Part shown: positions 42,267 through 50,018 of the stretch, piece after piece
Position numbering within the stretch: the stretch's first letter is position 1
Layout of the letters: every line of letters starts with the position of its first letter
The notes under the pieces: generated by a model
Databases searched by the model: none
The model's input: the letters and a program-made list of their open reading frames with translations, nothing else
Told to the model about the DNA's origin: nothing
Source of the DNA: Gaoshiqia hydrogeniformans
Lineage (GTDB): Bacteria > Bacteroidota > Bacteroidia > Bacteroidales > Prolixibacteraceae
Reading direction: 5' to 3'
Assembly (NCBI RefSeq): GCF_049347105.1
Contig: NZ_CP186334.1
Span: forward strand, 2,604,001 to 2,668,000
DNA length: 64,000 bases
Program-made: the position numbers and the translations under genes

Positions 42267-42378
42267 TCGATTTTCAGACTGGAATAACCGGATCTGATGG
42301 CCGGATGATCGGCATGATCTGCGTGTCAGCAATGAATACTTTAAAAAACAAATACCTACAATCTAAAATTTTATACAA

Positions 42379-45300
42379 ATGCAAAACAAAGGATTAATCA
42401 GAACTTTTGCCATTTTGCTGGCATTGGTTTGTGCTTACCAGTTAATCTTTTCATACGTTTCGCGCAAAGTGGAGAGAGATGCGCGCGAGTATGCACAAGG
42501 AGACAAAATGAAAGAACTGGTATACCTGGATTCGATTTCGGGAGAAACCGTTTACAATTTTCTTGGCTTGAAAAAATACACCTACAAGGATGTAAAAGCC
42601 CTGGAGATGAACCTGGGCCTTGACCTGAAAGGCGGGATGAACGTTACACTCGAGGTTTCCGTGGCCGACCTGATCAAGTCGCTGGCCAATTACAGTACCG
42701 ACAGCACCTTTAATGCCGCCATTAACCGGGCGGTTCAAATGCAGCGGAACAGCCAGGACGATTTTGTCACCCTGTTTGGCCGCGCGTTTGAAGAAGTTGA
42801 TCCGAACGCCCAGATGGCCGCTATTTTCAATACGCTTGAGCTGAAAGATAAAGTAAAGTACAATTCGCCCAACAGCGAGGTGCTTCGCGTCATCCGCGAA
42901 GAAACGGATGCAGCTATCGATAACTCGTTTAATATTATCCGTACCCGTATCGACCGTTTCGGGGTGGCCCAGCCAAATATTCAGCCCTTGCAGACCCGCG
43001 GACGTATTTTGGTTGAATTGCCCGGCGTTGATAATCCGGAACGTGTGCGTAAGTTATTACAGGGAACAGCATCGCTCGAATTTTGGGAAACATACGAAAA
43101 CAGCGAGGTTTACCCGGTGTTGATGCAGGTTAACCAGAAAATAAAAGAGGTACAGGATCTTTCGGTGGCTAAAGTTGAACCCGGAACCGAAACGGAAACG
43201 GAAACTGCCGGAGAAGAAACTGCCGAAGCGGCACAAACCGAAGCAAGCAGTTTGCTCGACGAATTGCAAAGCGGTACGACCGACTCAACCGAGGTGGACG
43301 AATTTGGCGATTTCAAAAAACAATATCCGTTATTTGCCGTGCTGACGCCAAGTACCACTATGGAAGGACAGTTATACCCCGGTCCGGTGGTTGGTACAGC
43401 ACATTTTAAAGATACGGCGACCGTAGGGAATTATTTTAATATGCCGCAGGTGAAAGCCATTATGCCGCGTAACCTTTCTTTGAAATGGACATCAAAACCG
43501 GTTGACGATGCCGGAAACTTCTACCGCTTAATTGCCGTGAAAGTAACCAGCCGCGACGGACGTGCGCCGCTTGATGGCGGCGTGATTGTGGATGCCCGCC
43601 AGGATTATGAACAATTTGGAAGTCGTCCCGAAGTCTCGATGACGATGAATGCCGAAGGTGCAAAAGTTTGGGCCAGGCTGACCAAAGATAATATCGGGAA
43701 GTCCATTGCCATCATCCTCGACGGTTATGTCCGTTCGTATCCGACCGTCAATTCTGAAATCACCGGCGGACGTTCCAGTATTACCGGTCTCGAATCGGTT
43801 GAAGAAGCGAAAGACCTTGCCAACATCCTGAAATCAGGAAAGATGCCCGCTCCGGCCCATATCATCCAGGAAGAAGTGGTTGGTCCGTCGCTGGGTAAAG
43901 AAGCGATTAGCAGCGGGATGTGGTCGTTTGCAGTGGCTTTCATGCTCGTATTGGGCTACATGTTGTTCTTTTACAGCAAGCGGGCCGGATTTACTTCCAA
44001 CGTAGCGCTTATTGCCAACCTGTTCTTTGTGGTCGGCGTTTTAGCTTCGATTGGCGCCGTGCTTACCTTGCCGGGTATTGCCGGTATCGTGTTGACTATC
44101 GGTATGTCGGTTGATGCCAACGTGTTGATCTATGAACGGGTGCAGGAGGAAATTAAAGCCGGTAAAGGCTTAAAATTGGCCATTGCCGATGGTTATAAAA
44201 ATGCGTATTCTGCCATCATCGACGGCCAGGTGACCACCTTGCTGACGGGTGTCGTGCTTTACTTATTTGGTTCAGGCCCCATCAGAGGTTTTGCAACCAC
44301 CTTAATCATTGGTATTTTTACTTCGTTGTTCTCTGCAATCTTCCTGACCCGTTTAATGTTTGAACGTCAGCTGAGTAAAAATAAAAATATCACCTTTACT
44401 TCGAAGTTTACCGATAACTGGTTGAGAAACACCCGGATCAAATTCCTCGAAAAACGTAAGGTCTTTTATATGATCTCAGGCGCTTTGCTAATCATTTCGT
44501 TGTTGTCGATTTTTACCCGTGGCTTTAACTATGGGATCGACTTCCAGGGAGGACGTACTTATGTGGTTCGTTTCGATCAGGAAGTAAAAGTAGCCGATGT
44601 GAGTACGGCCCTGGCTGAAGTTTACGGACATGCGCCTGAAGTAAAAACATTTGGCGGGAACAACCAGGTAAAGGTCACTACCAAGTATAAAATTGAAGAA
44701 CTGAACGACGTGGTTGATGCTGAAGTTGAAAACCTGTTGCTCCAGGGACTGAAAAGCGGCGGTTTTATTGACAGTAGTGTCGATTTGAAGGAGTTTGACT
44801 CCAACTACCGGATGAGTTCGCAAAAAGTGGGTCCGACTATTTCGGATGATATCAAGAAAGATGCCCTGATCGCGATTGTCTTCTCGCTGATTATCATCTT
44901 CCTGTATATTCTGTTGCGGTTCCGTAACTGGCAGTATGGCCTTGGAGCGGTAGCTGCTCTTGCGCACGACTCCATCATTGTTTTGGGTATTTTCTCGCTC
45001 TTCCATAACTTGTTGCCCTTCTCGCTCGAAATCGACCAGGCCTTTATTGCCGCCATCCTGACGGTATTGGGTTATTCAATCAACGACACGGTGGTTGTTT
45101 ACGACCGTATTCGCGAGTACCTGCAGATCCACCCGAAACGTAATCGCGAACAAAATGTCGATGAGGCGCTGAACTCCACGCTTCGCCGTACATTCAGTAC
45201 ATCGCTTTCCACCTTCGTGGTATTGCTTGCCATCTTCCTGTTCGGCGGTACTTCTATCCAGGGATTTACCTTTGCCTTGCTGGTTGGTGTGCTGGTTGGT

Positions 45301-45384
45301 ACTTATTCGTCTGTTTTTGTTGCCAGCCCGATTGTGTACGATACACAACGCCAGGCGGCCAAAGTAGCCGAAAGGAAAAAATAA
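42379..45384 (+). CDS. secDF: Protein translocase SecDF (fused)
   Basis: An inner-membrane RND-type component that uses the proton gradient to help pull proteins across after SecYEG. In this 1001-residue fusion the SecD half (about 1-640) has a first membrane helix, the LGLDLKGGMNV motif, a large periplasmic P1 domain with an acidic insertion (Glu/Thr/Ala-rich, about 270-320), and five membrane helices including GMSVDANVLIYERVQEEI. The SecF half (about 690-1001) has GFNYGIDFQGGRTYVVRF and SINDTVVVYDRIRE. The proton-relay Asp residues in both halves are visible. A fused SecDF is usual for Bacteroidota. A strong terminator follows. Confidence 0.97.
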   Translation: MQNKGLIRTFAILLALVCAYQLIFSYVSRKVERDAREYAQGDKMKELVYLDSISGETVYNFLGLKKYTYKDVKALEMNLGLDLKGGMNVTLEVSVADLIKSLANYSTDSTFNAAINRAVQMQRNSQDDFVTLFGRAFEEVDPNAQMAAIFNTLELKDKVKYNSPNSEVLRVIREETDAAIDNSFNIIRTRIDRFGVAQPNIQPLQTRGRILVELPGVDNPERVRKLLQGTASLEFWETYENSEVYPVLMQVNQKIKEVQDLSVAKVEPGTETETETAGEETAEAAQTEASSLLDELQSGTTDSTEVDEFGDFKKQYPLFAVLTPSTTMEGQLYPGPVVGTAHFKDTATVGNYFNMPQVKAIMPRNLSLKWTSKPVDDAGNFYRLIAVKVTSRDGRAPLDGGVIVDARQDYEQFGSRPEVSMTMNAEGAKVWARLTKDNIGKSIAIILDGYVRSYPTVNSEITGGRSSITGLESVEEAKDLANILKSGKMPAPAHIIQEEVVGPSLGKEAISSGMWSFAVAFMLVLGYMLFFYSKRAGFTSNVALIANLFFVVGVLASIGAVLTLPGIAGIVLTIGMSVDANVLIYERVQEEIKAGKGLKLAIADGYKNAYSAIIDGQVTTLLTGVVLYLFGSGPIRGFATTLIIGIFTSLFSAIFLTRLMFERQLSKNKNITFTSKFTDNWLRNTRIKFLEKRKVFYMISGALLIISLLSIFTRGFNYGIDFQGGRTYVVRFDQEVKVADVSTALAEVYGHAPEVKTFGGNNQVKVTTKYKIEELNDVVDAEVENLLLQGLKSGGFIDSSVDLKEFDSNYRMSSQKVGPTISDDIKKDALIAIVFSLIIIFLYILLRFRNWQYGLGAVAALAHDSIIVLGIFSLFHNLLPFSLEIDQAFIAAILTVLGYSINDTVVVYDRIREYLQIHPKRNREQNVDEALNSTLRRTFSTSLSTFVVLLAIFLFGGTSIQGFTFALLVGVLVGTYSSVFVASPIVYDTQRQAAKVAERKK

Positions 45385-45403
45385 TTCAGATCGATGATCA
45401 TTT

Positions 45404-45431
45404 AAACCCCGGTTTTTGCCGGGGTTTTTTT
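45404..45431 (+). terminator. Rho-independent terminator after secDF
   Basis: AAACCCCGG pairs with CCGGGGTTT over a six-base loop, followed by T residues. Confidence 0.9.
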
Positions 45432-45477
45432 ATGGGCTTAACTTTCACTTCGGATAAGGAAGTACTGAACTTGTTTG

Positions 45478-45485
45478 TATATTTG
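45478..45485 (+). promoter_or_regulatory. -7 element TATATTTG of the tatA promoter
   Basis: A TAnnTTTG match 15 bp before ATG 45501. It supports that start over the upstream ATG at 45432, which overlaps the secDF terminator. Confidence 0.6.
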
Positions 45486-45500
45486 TTGAAAATTTTAAAA

Positions 45501-45770
45501 ATGACTACATCTTTATTATTTATAAGCGGTGGCGAAATTGTGATGGTCATGTTGCTCGCCTTGCTCTTTTTTGGCTCGAAATCGATCCCCGATATTGCAC
45601 GGGTGCTTGGTAAGGGAGTCCGGGAGTTTAAAAAAGCCACCAATGAAATCAAGCGGGAAATCAATGAGAATACCGGCGATTTTAAGCGGGATATAAATGA
45701 TATTTCTTCTTCGGTAAAAGAAGGAACAAATCAGCTGACGAAGGATATCAACGAAGGATTGAAAGATTAA
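45501..45770 (+). CDS. tatA: Twin-arginine translocase subunit TatA-like
   Basis: An 89-residue TatA/MttA/Hcf106-type protein, which forms the pore of the Tat system for folded proteins. It has the N-terminal membrane helix (about 8-22, GGEIVMVMLLALLFFG), the hinge (SKSIPDIARVLGKG) and an amphipathic helix (VREFKKATNEIKREI). A charged tail with heptad-like repeats follows (IKREINENTGDFKRDINDI). ATG 45501 is chosen from the promoter position and from the family N terminus. No tatC is in the window. The ABC ATPase gene starts 37 bp later. Confidence 0.88.
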   Translation: MTTSLLFISGGEIVMVMLLALLFFGSKSIPDIARVLGKGVREFKKATNEIKREINENTGDFKRDINDISSSVKEGTNQLTKDINEGLKD

Positions 45771-45807
45771 TCCGGGAAGCGGCGATTGAAAAGAAAGAAA
45801 AACTCCA

Positions 45808-46461
45808 TTGATTAAAGCAGAAAATATAACGAAATCGTTTGGCGATTTGCAGGTGCTGAAAGGCATTAACCTGGAGATTCCCCGGGGAAAACTTTATTCG
45901 GTGGTAGGTCCCAGCGGAGCCGGAAAAACTACCTTGCTCCAAATCCTGGGAACCTTAAGTTTGCCCGATACCGGAACGGTCCGGATCAAACAAAAGCCTG
46001 TTTTTTCGTTAAGCGAAAAACAACTGGCTGCCTTTCGTAACCAAGAAATCGGTTTTGTTTTCCAGTTTCATTACCTCCTGCCCGAGTTTAACGCGCTTGA
46101 AAATGTCTGTATTCCGGCATTCATTGCTAAAAAATCGAAGAAAGAAGCGGAACAAAAGGCCAGGGAACTACTTGAATTTTTAGGCTTGGGTAACCGTCTG
46201 ACGCATAAACCGGCCGAATTGTCGGGAGGCGAACGCCAGCGGGTAGCGGTGGCCCGCGCCTTGATCAACGATCCGGCGGTAATTATGGCCGATGAACCTT
46301 CGGGAAACCTCGATACCAAAAACCGCGAAGATTTGCATGATTTGTTTTTCAGTTTGCGCGACCGCTTTAACCAAACACTGGTGATCGTTACTCATGACGA
46401 AAATTTTGCACGTCAGTCGGATAAGATTATCCGCATGCGCGACGGGCGAATCGAAGATTAG
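45808..46461 (+). CDS. LolD-like ABC transporter ATP-binding protein
   Basis: An ATPase subunit of 217 residues of the LolD/MacB/FtsE group, which drives FtsX-type permeases. It has Walker A (GPSGAGKTT), a Q-loop (FVFQFHYLLPEF), the signature LSGGERQRVAVARAL, Walker B (VIMADEPSGNLD, with the group-typical SGNLD) and the switch His in VTHDE. The start is a TTG at 45808: no ATG is in frame near the N terminus and the family begins at this point (MIKAENITKSFG). No permease is adjacent. LolCDE lipoprotein transport is the default guess; service to the ATPase-less permease at 33790 is possible but unproven. Confidence 0.88.
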   Translation: MIKAENITKSFGDLQVLKGINLEIPRGKLYSVVGPSGAGKTTLLQILGTLSLPDTGTVRIKQKPVFSLSEKQLAAFRNQEIGFVFQFHYLLPEFNALENVCIPAFIAKKSKKEAEQKARELLEFLGLGNRLTHKPAELSGGERQRVAVARALINDPAVIMADEPSGNLDTKNREDLHDLFFSLRDRFNQTLVIVTHDENFARQSDKIIRMRDGRIED

Positions 46462-46492
46462 ATGACCCGGTGAGTGAAATGGCGATTCGAAT

Positions 46493-47263
46493 TCAAAACT
46501 TCTCAAATACACCCAGTCCAAACAAAGCAAAATCAAATTTCACCGGATCAAGCGGATCCAATAAACGCAGGTTGCGGTCCAATTCTTCCAGCGCCCGGGC
46601 ATCATTTTGTTTTCGCGTGAGCAGTCCTAATTTTCGGGCCGCATTTCCCGAATGAACATCCAATGGGCAGGATAACTGGGCCGGTTTTATACCCTTCCAA
46701 ATACCAAAGTCAACCCCGCGCCGGTCGTCCCGCACCATCCACCTCAAAAACATATTCACGCGCTTGGCGGCCGACCCCTTGGCCGGATCGGACAAATGTT
46801 TGGATGTCCTGCCCGGATCGGCATGTGAAAAGAAAATCTTCCTGAACTCGTGAATGGCCGGTTGGGTTGATGTTGATGTCGCGTATTCCGAAAATACCGG
46901 CTCCATACCTCCGCGCTCCTGGTAAAGGTATTTCAGGGATTTTATAAAATACAGTATATCAGATTGATTGAAGGTACGGTGGGCAAACCCGTCGAAACGC
47001 TCCAGTTGATATTCCTGGTGGCTCATGACAAAATCAAAAGGAGCGTTTCCCATTAGTTCCATCAGCTTTAAGGCATTTTTGATAATCGTGGTTCGGCTGC
47101 CCCAGGCAATGGTAGCCGTCAGAAAACCGGCAATTTCAATGTCTTCTTTTCGCTCAAACCGGTGCGGAATGCAAATCGGGTCGGTTTCGATAAAACCGGG
47201 CTGATTGTACCGGTTTACCCTTTCTTCCAAAAACTCTTTTATTTCGGCGCTGAATGTTTTCAA
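46493..47263 (-). CDS. TIGR02757/DUF2400 family protein
   Basis: A conserved protein of 256 residues whose function is not established; the family shows a distant helix-hairpin-helix/DNA glycosylase-like fold. Family marks are the ADP-like early segment (EIAGFLTATIAWGSRTTIIKNAL), RVNMFLRWMVRDDRRGVDFGIW and the C-terminal CPLDVHSGNAARKLGLLTRKQND. It converges with the ABC ATPase gene, whose stop lies 31 bp away, and is divergent from the NIPSNAP gene. Confidence 0.85.
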   Translation of the reverse strand: MKTFSAEIKEFLEERVNRYNQPGFIETDPICIPHRFERKEDIEIAGFLTATIAWGSRTTIIKNALKLMELMGNAPFDFVMSHQEYQLERFDGFAHRTFNQSDILYFIKSLKYLYQERGGMEPVFSEYATSTSTQPAIHEFRKIFFSHADPGRTSKHLSDPAKGSAAKRVNMFLRWMVRDDRRGVDFGIWKGIKPAQLSCPLDVHSGNAARKLGLLTRKQNDARALEELDRNLRLLDPLDPVKFDFALFGLGVFEKF

Positions 47264-47347
47264 CTGTCGTAAAGCTTTTGGGATAAAGATAAGTTATTGT
47301 TTGAATTTTGTGTATTTTCATTGCCTTAACCTCATTCAACTTAATCA

Positions 47348-48124
47348 ATGAAAAGAAGAAACTTCATAAAAGGTTCGGCCATGATGGCTGGGGCAGCTGT
47401 GGCCGGTTCTGCCATTGCCGCAGTTCCTGCTCCCGGAGGCGAAAAACAAATTTATGAATGGCGCGTGTACCGGTTTAAAAACGGCGGGCAAAAAAGCCGG
47501 GTCGACCGGTTTTACCGTGAAACCCTGATTCCGGTATTGAATGAATACGGCGTTACCGTGGGCGCTTTTGGCGAATACAGCCAGGCAGATCCCCCGGTGG
47601 TGTATTACCTGCTGGTTTTTCCGTCGATGAAGGCATATCACGAAATAAAGAATGCCATTTGGAAGAATGAGACTTTCCTGCAAAAATCAAAAAGCTATTT
47701 TGACGAGACAGCGGAAAACGGGGCCTATATTCGCTTCGAAACCTATTTGATGGAGGCTTTCGACGCGATTCCGCAGCTGCGGATGCCCGACAAAACGCGA
47801 GGGGTCTTTGAACTGAGGACGTACGAAAGCAACAATGAAGAAGCCGGGCAGCGAAAAATCGGGATGTTTAACCGGGAAGAGCTGGCTTTGTTCGATCAGG
47901 TAGGCCTGCATGCTGTTTTCTTCGGCGAAATTTTGGCAGGGCCGCAAATGCCGGCGCTGATGTACATGTTATGGTTCGCTAACCTCGACGAACGCGCCGA
48001 AAACTGGCAGAAGTTTATTGGCAGCCCCGACTGGGACGAAATGAAAAACCGGCCCGAATATGCCAACACCGTAAGTGTAGTCAATAAAGTCTTTTTGCTT
48101 CCGCTCGATTATTCACAAATCTGA
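47348..48124 (+). CDS. NIPSNAP family protein with twin-arginine-like signal
   Basis: This 258-residue protein starts with a twin-arginine-like signal (KRRNFIKGSAMMAGAAVAGSAIAA, cut about residue 26), so it is likely exported folded to the periplasm. Two NIPSNAP domains follow (starting YEWRVYRFKNGGQKSRVDRFY and GVFELRTYESNNEEAGQRK), a ferredoxin-like alpha/beta fold. In Bacteroidota such proteins are common near carbohydrate genes; the molecular role is unknown. It is divergent from the TIGR02757 gene across 84 bp. Its tatA relative of the export pathway lies 1.6 kb upstream. Confidence 0.85.
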   Translation: MKRRNFIKGSAMMAGAAVAGSAIAAVPAPGGEKQIYEWRVYRFKNGGQKSRVDRFYRETLIPVLNEYGVTVGAFGEYSQADPPVVYYLLVFPSMKAYHEIKNAIWKNETFLQKSKSYFDETAENGAYIRFETYLMEAFDAIPQLRMPDKTRGVFELRTYESNNEEAGQRKIGMFNREELALFDQVGLHAVFFGEILAGPQMPALMYMLWFANLDERAENWQKFIGSPDWDEMKNRPEYANTVSVVNKVFLLPLDYSQI

Positions 48125-48142
48125 TCGATGGCCGGGTTTGGT

Positions 48143-48154
48143 GGCCTTAAGGCC
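48143..48154. repeat. 12-bp palindrome GGCCTTAAGGCC
   Basis: A perfect palindrome between the NIPSNAP stop and the sigma factor promoter. It has no T run of its own and could be a terminator core or a binding site. Confidence 0.4.
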
Positions 48155-48167
48155 GGGAGCCGGCGTT

Positions 48168-48198
48168 TTTGTAATTGCCGTAATTCTCGCTATTTTTA
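48168..48198 (+). promoter_or_regulatory. Promoter of the ECF sigma factor gene
   Basis: TTTG (48168-48171), 19-bp spacer, then TATTTTTA (48191-48198). This is the best full -33/-7 match in the window, one base off the -7 consensus. It lies 54 bp before the TTG start. Confidence 0.6.
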
Positions 48199-48252
48199 CG
48201 TGACGTCTCAGCATTTTGAACTGAAGCGTAAGGTTTTTAAAGGGAAAGAAGC

Positions 48253-48840
48253 TTGAAGAAGGGAAGTTTAAATACGGAAAAGCAATTGATCAAAGAGTTG
48301 AATAAAGACAATATTCTTGCCTTTAATCAGCTTTTTGAGCATTACAGCTCAAAGCTTTATCATTTTGCTTACGGTTACCTGAAATCGAAGGAAGAAGCGG
48401 AAGAACTGGTTCAGGAAACGTTTTGCCGGATTTGGGAAAAGCGCAAAGAGATTAAAGCCGAGTACGAATTCCGTTCTTTCCTATTTACGATCGCTTTTAA
48501 TGATATCAGGAAGTACTTTCGTTCGAAAGCACTGCTTCAAAAGTATGTTGAATATACTACGAAAGCGCCTGATGCTCAGGCGCACGAACAAATCGATATT
48601 AATTATGCTTCTCTGAAAGAACTGATTGATTCGTTGATCAACAAAATGCCGGAAAAACGAAAGACGGTTTTTCTGAAAAGTCGTTTCGAAGGTAAAAGTA
48701 CAACTGATATTGCCGAAGAAATGAAAATCAGCAAGAGTACGGTTGAGAATCATATGAACCTGGCCTTGCGGTATTTAAAAAATAATTTGGAGCGCGAAGC
48801 CATTGGAGCGTCACTTTTCTTTTGTCTTTTTCTTCAATAA
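48253..48840 (+). CDS. ECF RNA polymerase sigma factor of the Bacteroidota type
   Basis: An extracytoplasmic-function sigma factor of 195 residues. Region 2 lies at about 20-95 (AFNQLFEHYSSKLYHFAYGYL, EEAEELVQETFCRIWEKR) and region 4 at about 125-180 (MPEKRKTVFLKSRFEGKSTTDIAEEM, KSTVENHMNLALRYLK). A stop codon 12 bp upstream and the lack of an ATG mean translation starts at TTG 48253. It is followed after 81 bp by its FecR anti-sigma factor and then the SusC/D pair. In known systems the SusC STN domain signals through FecR to release the sigma factor. Confidence 0.92.
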   Translation: MKKGSLNTEKQLIKELNKDNILAFNQLFEHYSSKLYHFAYGYLKSKEEAEELVQETFCRIWEKRKEIKAEYEFRSFLFTIAFNDIRKYFRSKALLQKYVEYTTKAPDAQAHEQIDINYASLKELIDSLINKMPEKRKTVFLKSRFEGKSTTDIAEEMKISKSTVENHMNLALRYLKNNLEREAIGASLFFCLFLQ

Positions 48841-48921
48841 ATTCTAAAAAAATCACAATTGGATTAGGTGCGAAGGCATCGTTGCGGATACTCTAATTAA
48901 ACGCAACCTATATTGTGACGT

Positions 48922-49893
48922 ATGGACCAGACTTTAAAAAACCGGATCAGGCAAAATTTTCAGTTGTCACAGGCTGTTGACGATCCGGAAATAATTGATG
49001 CCTACCTTCATACCGGGAATGAGCCTGAATTGGAAGAGATTGCCCGTGAAAATTGGGAAAAATCGTCATCGGCCAGAGTTGAATTGCAGCATGTTCTCAA
49101 CCGGGTTCATTTCTACATCAACACCCGTTCGAAAAACCGGCCCTTCAAATCAATTGCCTTGCTGGTCTACTACCGGGTTGCCGCATTTCTGCTTGTCCCG
49201 CTTTTACTGGCCGGAATCTATCTGGCCTCTAAAAATTTCCAGATAACTGAATCGTATGCTCAAATTGGCGCGCCATCCGGTTCAAGGGTACACTTTACCT
49301 TACCCGATGGTTCAACCGGATTTCTAAACGGCGGTTCAAGTCTGGTGTATCCGGTTGACTTTAAGCATAACCGGAATGTGACCTTGTCGGGTGAAGGTTA
49401 TTTTGACGTGGCTAAAGACGAAAGTCACCCGTTTACGGTGCAAACTCCTCATGCCGAGGTCAAAGCGCTGGGAACAAAATTTGATGTCTCTGCGTATATT
49501 GAAGATAATGAAGTTGTTACAACGCTTGAAGAGGGGAGTGTTGAAATTATGAATAAAGCGGATCATACAAAAACGCTGTTGAGGCCCGGGGAACAAAACC
49601 GCATCAATACCCATTCGGGACAAATGGTGAGCGAAAAAGTTAATACGCGTTTTTTCACGTCGTGGAAAGAAGAAATGCTTCGCTTTGATCATGCGACCTT
49701 CTCCGAGGTCGTGAAAAAAATGGAACGGTGGTACGGGGTGAAAATCGAGCTGGATCCGGAGCTGAAGGACAAAGATGGATATACCCTGGCGCTCCGTACC
49801 GAAAGTTTGCGGGAAATGTTGGGCTTGCTTTCTATGACCACCCCGATTACCTATGAAATAAACGGAAATAAAGTAACCATTCGTAAAAAATGA
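48922..49893 (+). CDS. FecR-family anti-sigma factor
   Basis: An inner-membrane anti-sigma regulator, 323 residues. The cytoplasmic part (about 1-80) should bind the sigma factor, a membrane segment spans about 85-105 (VAAFLLVPLLLAGIYLA), and the FecR domain lies at about 118-215 (GSRVHFTLPDGSTGFLNGGSSL, LGTKFDVSAY). A C-terminal DUF4974 domain (about 252-323) should contact the SusC STN domain. Gene order, sigma then FecR then SusC, is the standard set. Confidence 0.93.
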   Translation: MDQTLKNRIRQNFQLSQAVDDPEIIDAYLHTGNEPELEEIARENWEKSSSARVELQHVLNRVHFYINTRSKNRPFKSIALLVYYRVAAFLLVPLLLAGIYLASKNFQITESYAQIGAPSGSRVHFTLPDGSTGFLNGGSSLVYPVDFKHNRNVTLSGEGYFDVAKDESHPFTVQTPHAEVKALGTKFDVSAYIEDNEVVTTLEEGSVEIMNKADHTKTLLRPGEQNRINTHSGQMVSEKVNTRFFTSWKEEMLRFDHATFSEVVKKMERWYGVKIELDPELKDKDGYTLALRTESLREMLGLLSMTTPITYEINGNKVTIRKK

Positions 49894-49933
49894 AACAGAC
49901 TTATTGAATTAAAAACCATGCTGTCAAATGACA

Positions 49934-49963
49934 AAGAGGAAAGTGCTGCAACACTTCCCTCTT
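49934..49963 (+). other. Hairpin in the fecR-susC gap
   Basis: AAGAGGAAAGTG pairs with CACTTCCCTCTT with one mismatch and a six-base loop. No T run follows. It may separate regulatory from structural gene expression or stabilise transcript ends. Confidence 0.45.
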
Positions 49964-49998
49964 ACTACAAAAATTAAAACCCTGGTTGGGGGTATGTT

Positions 49999-50006
49999 TA
50001 ACTTTG
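49999..50006 (+). promoter_or_regulatory. -7 element TAACTTTG before susC
   Basis: A TAnnTTTG match 12 bp before the susC start. No -33 TTTG is at the right spacing, so it may give only basal transcription. Confidence 0.45.
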
Positions 50007-50018
50007 TAAGACAAACTT

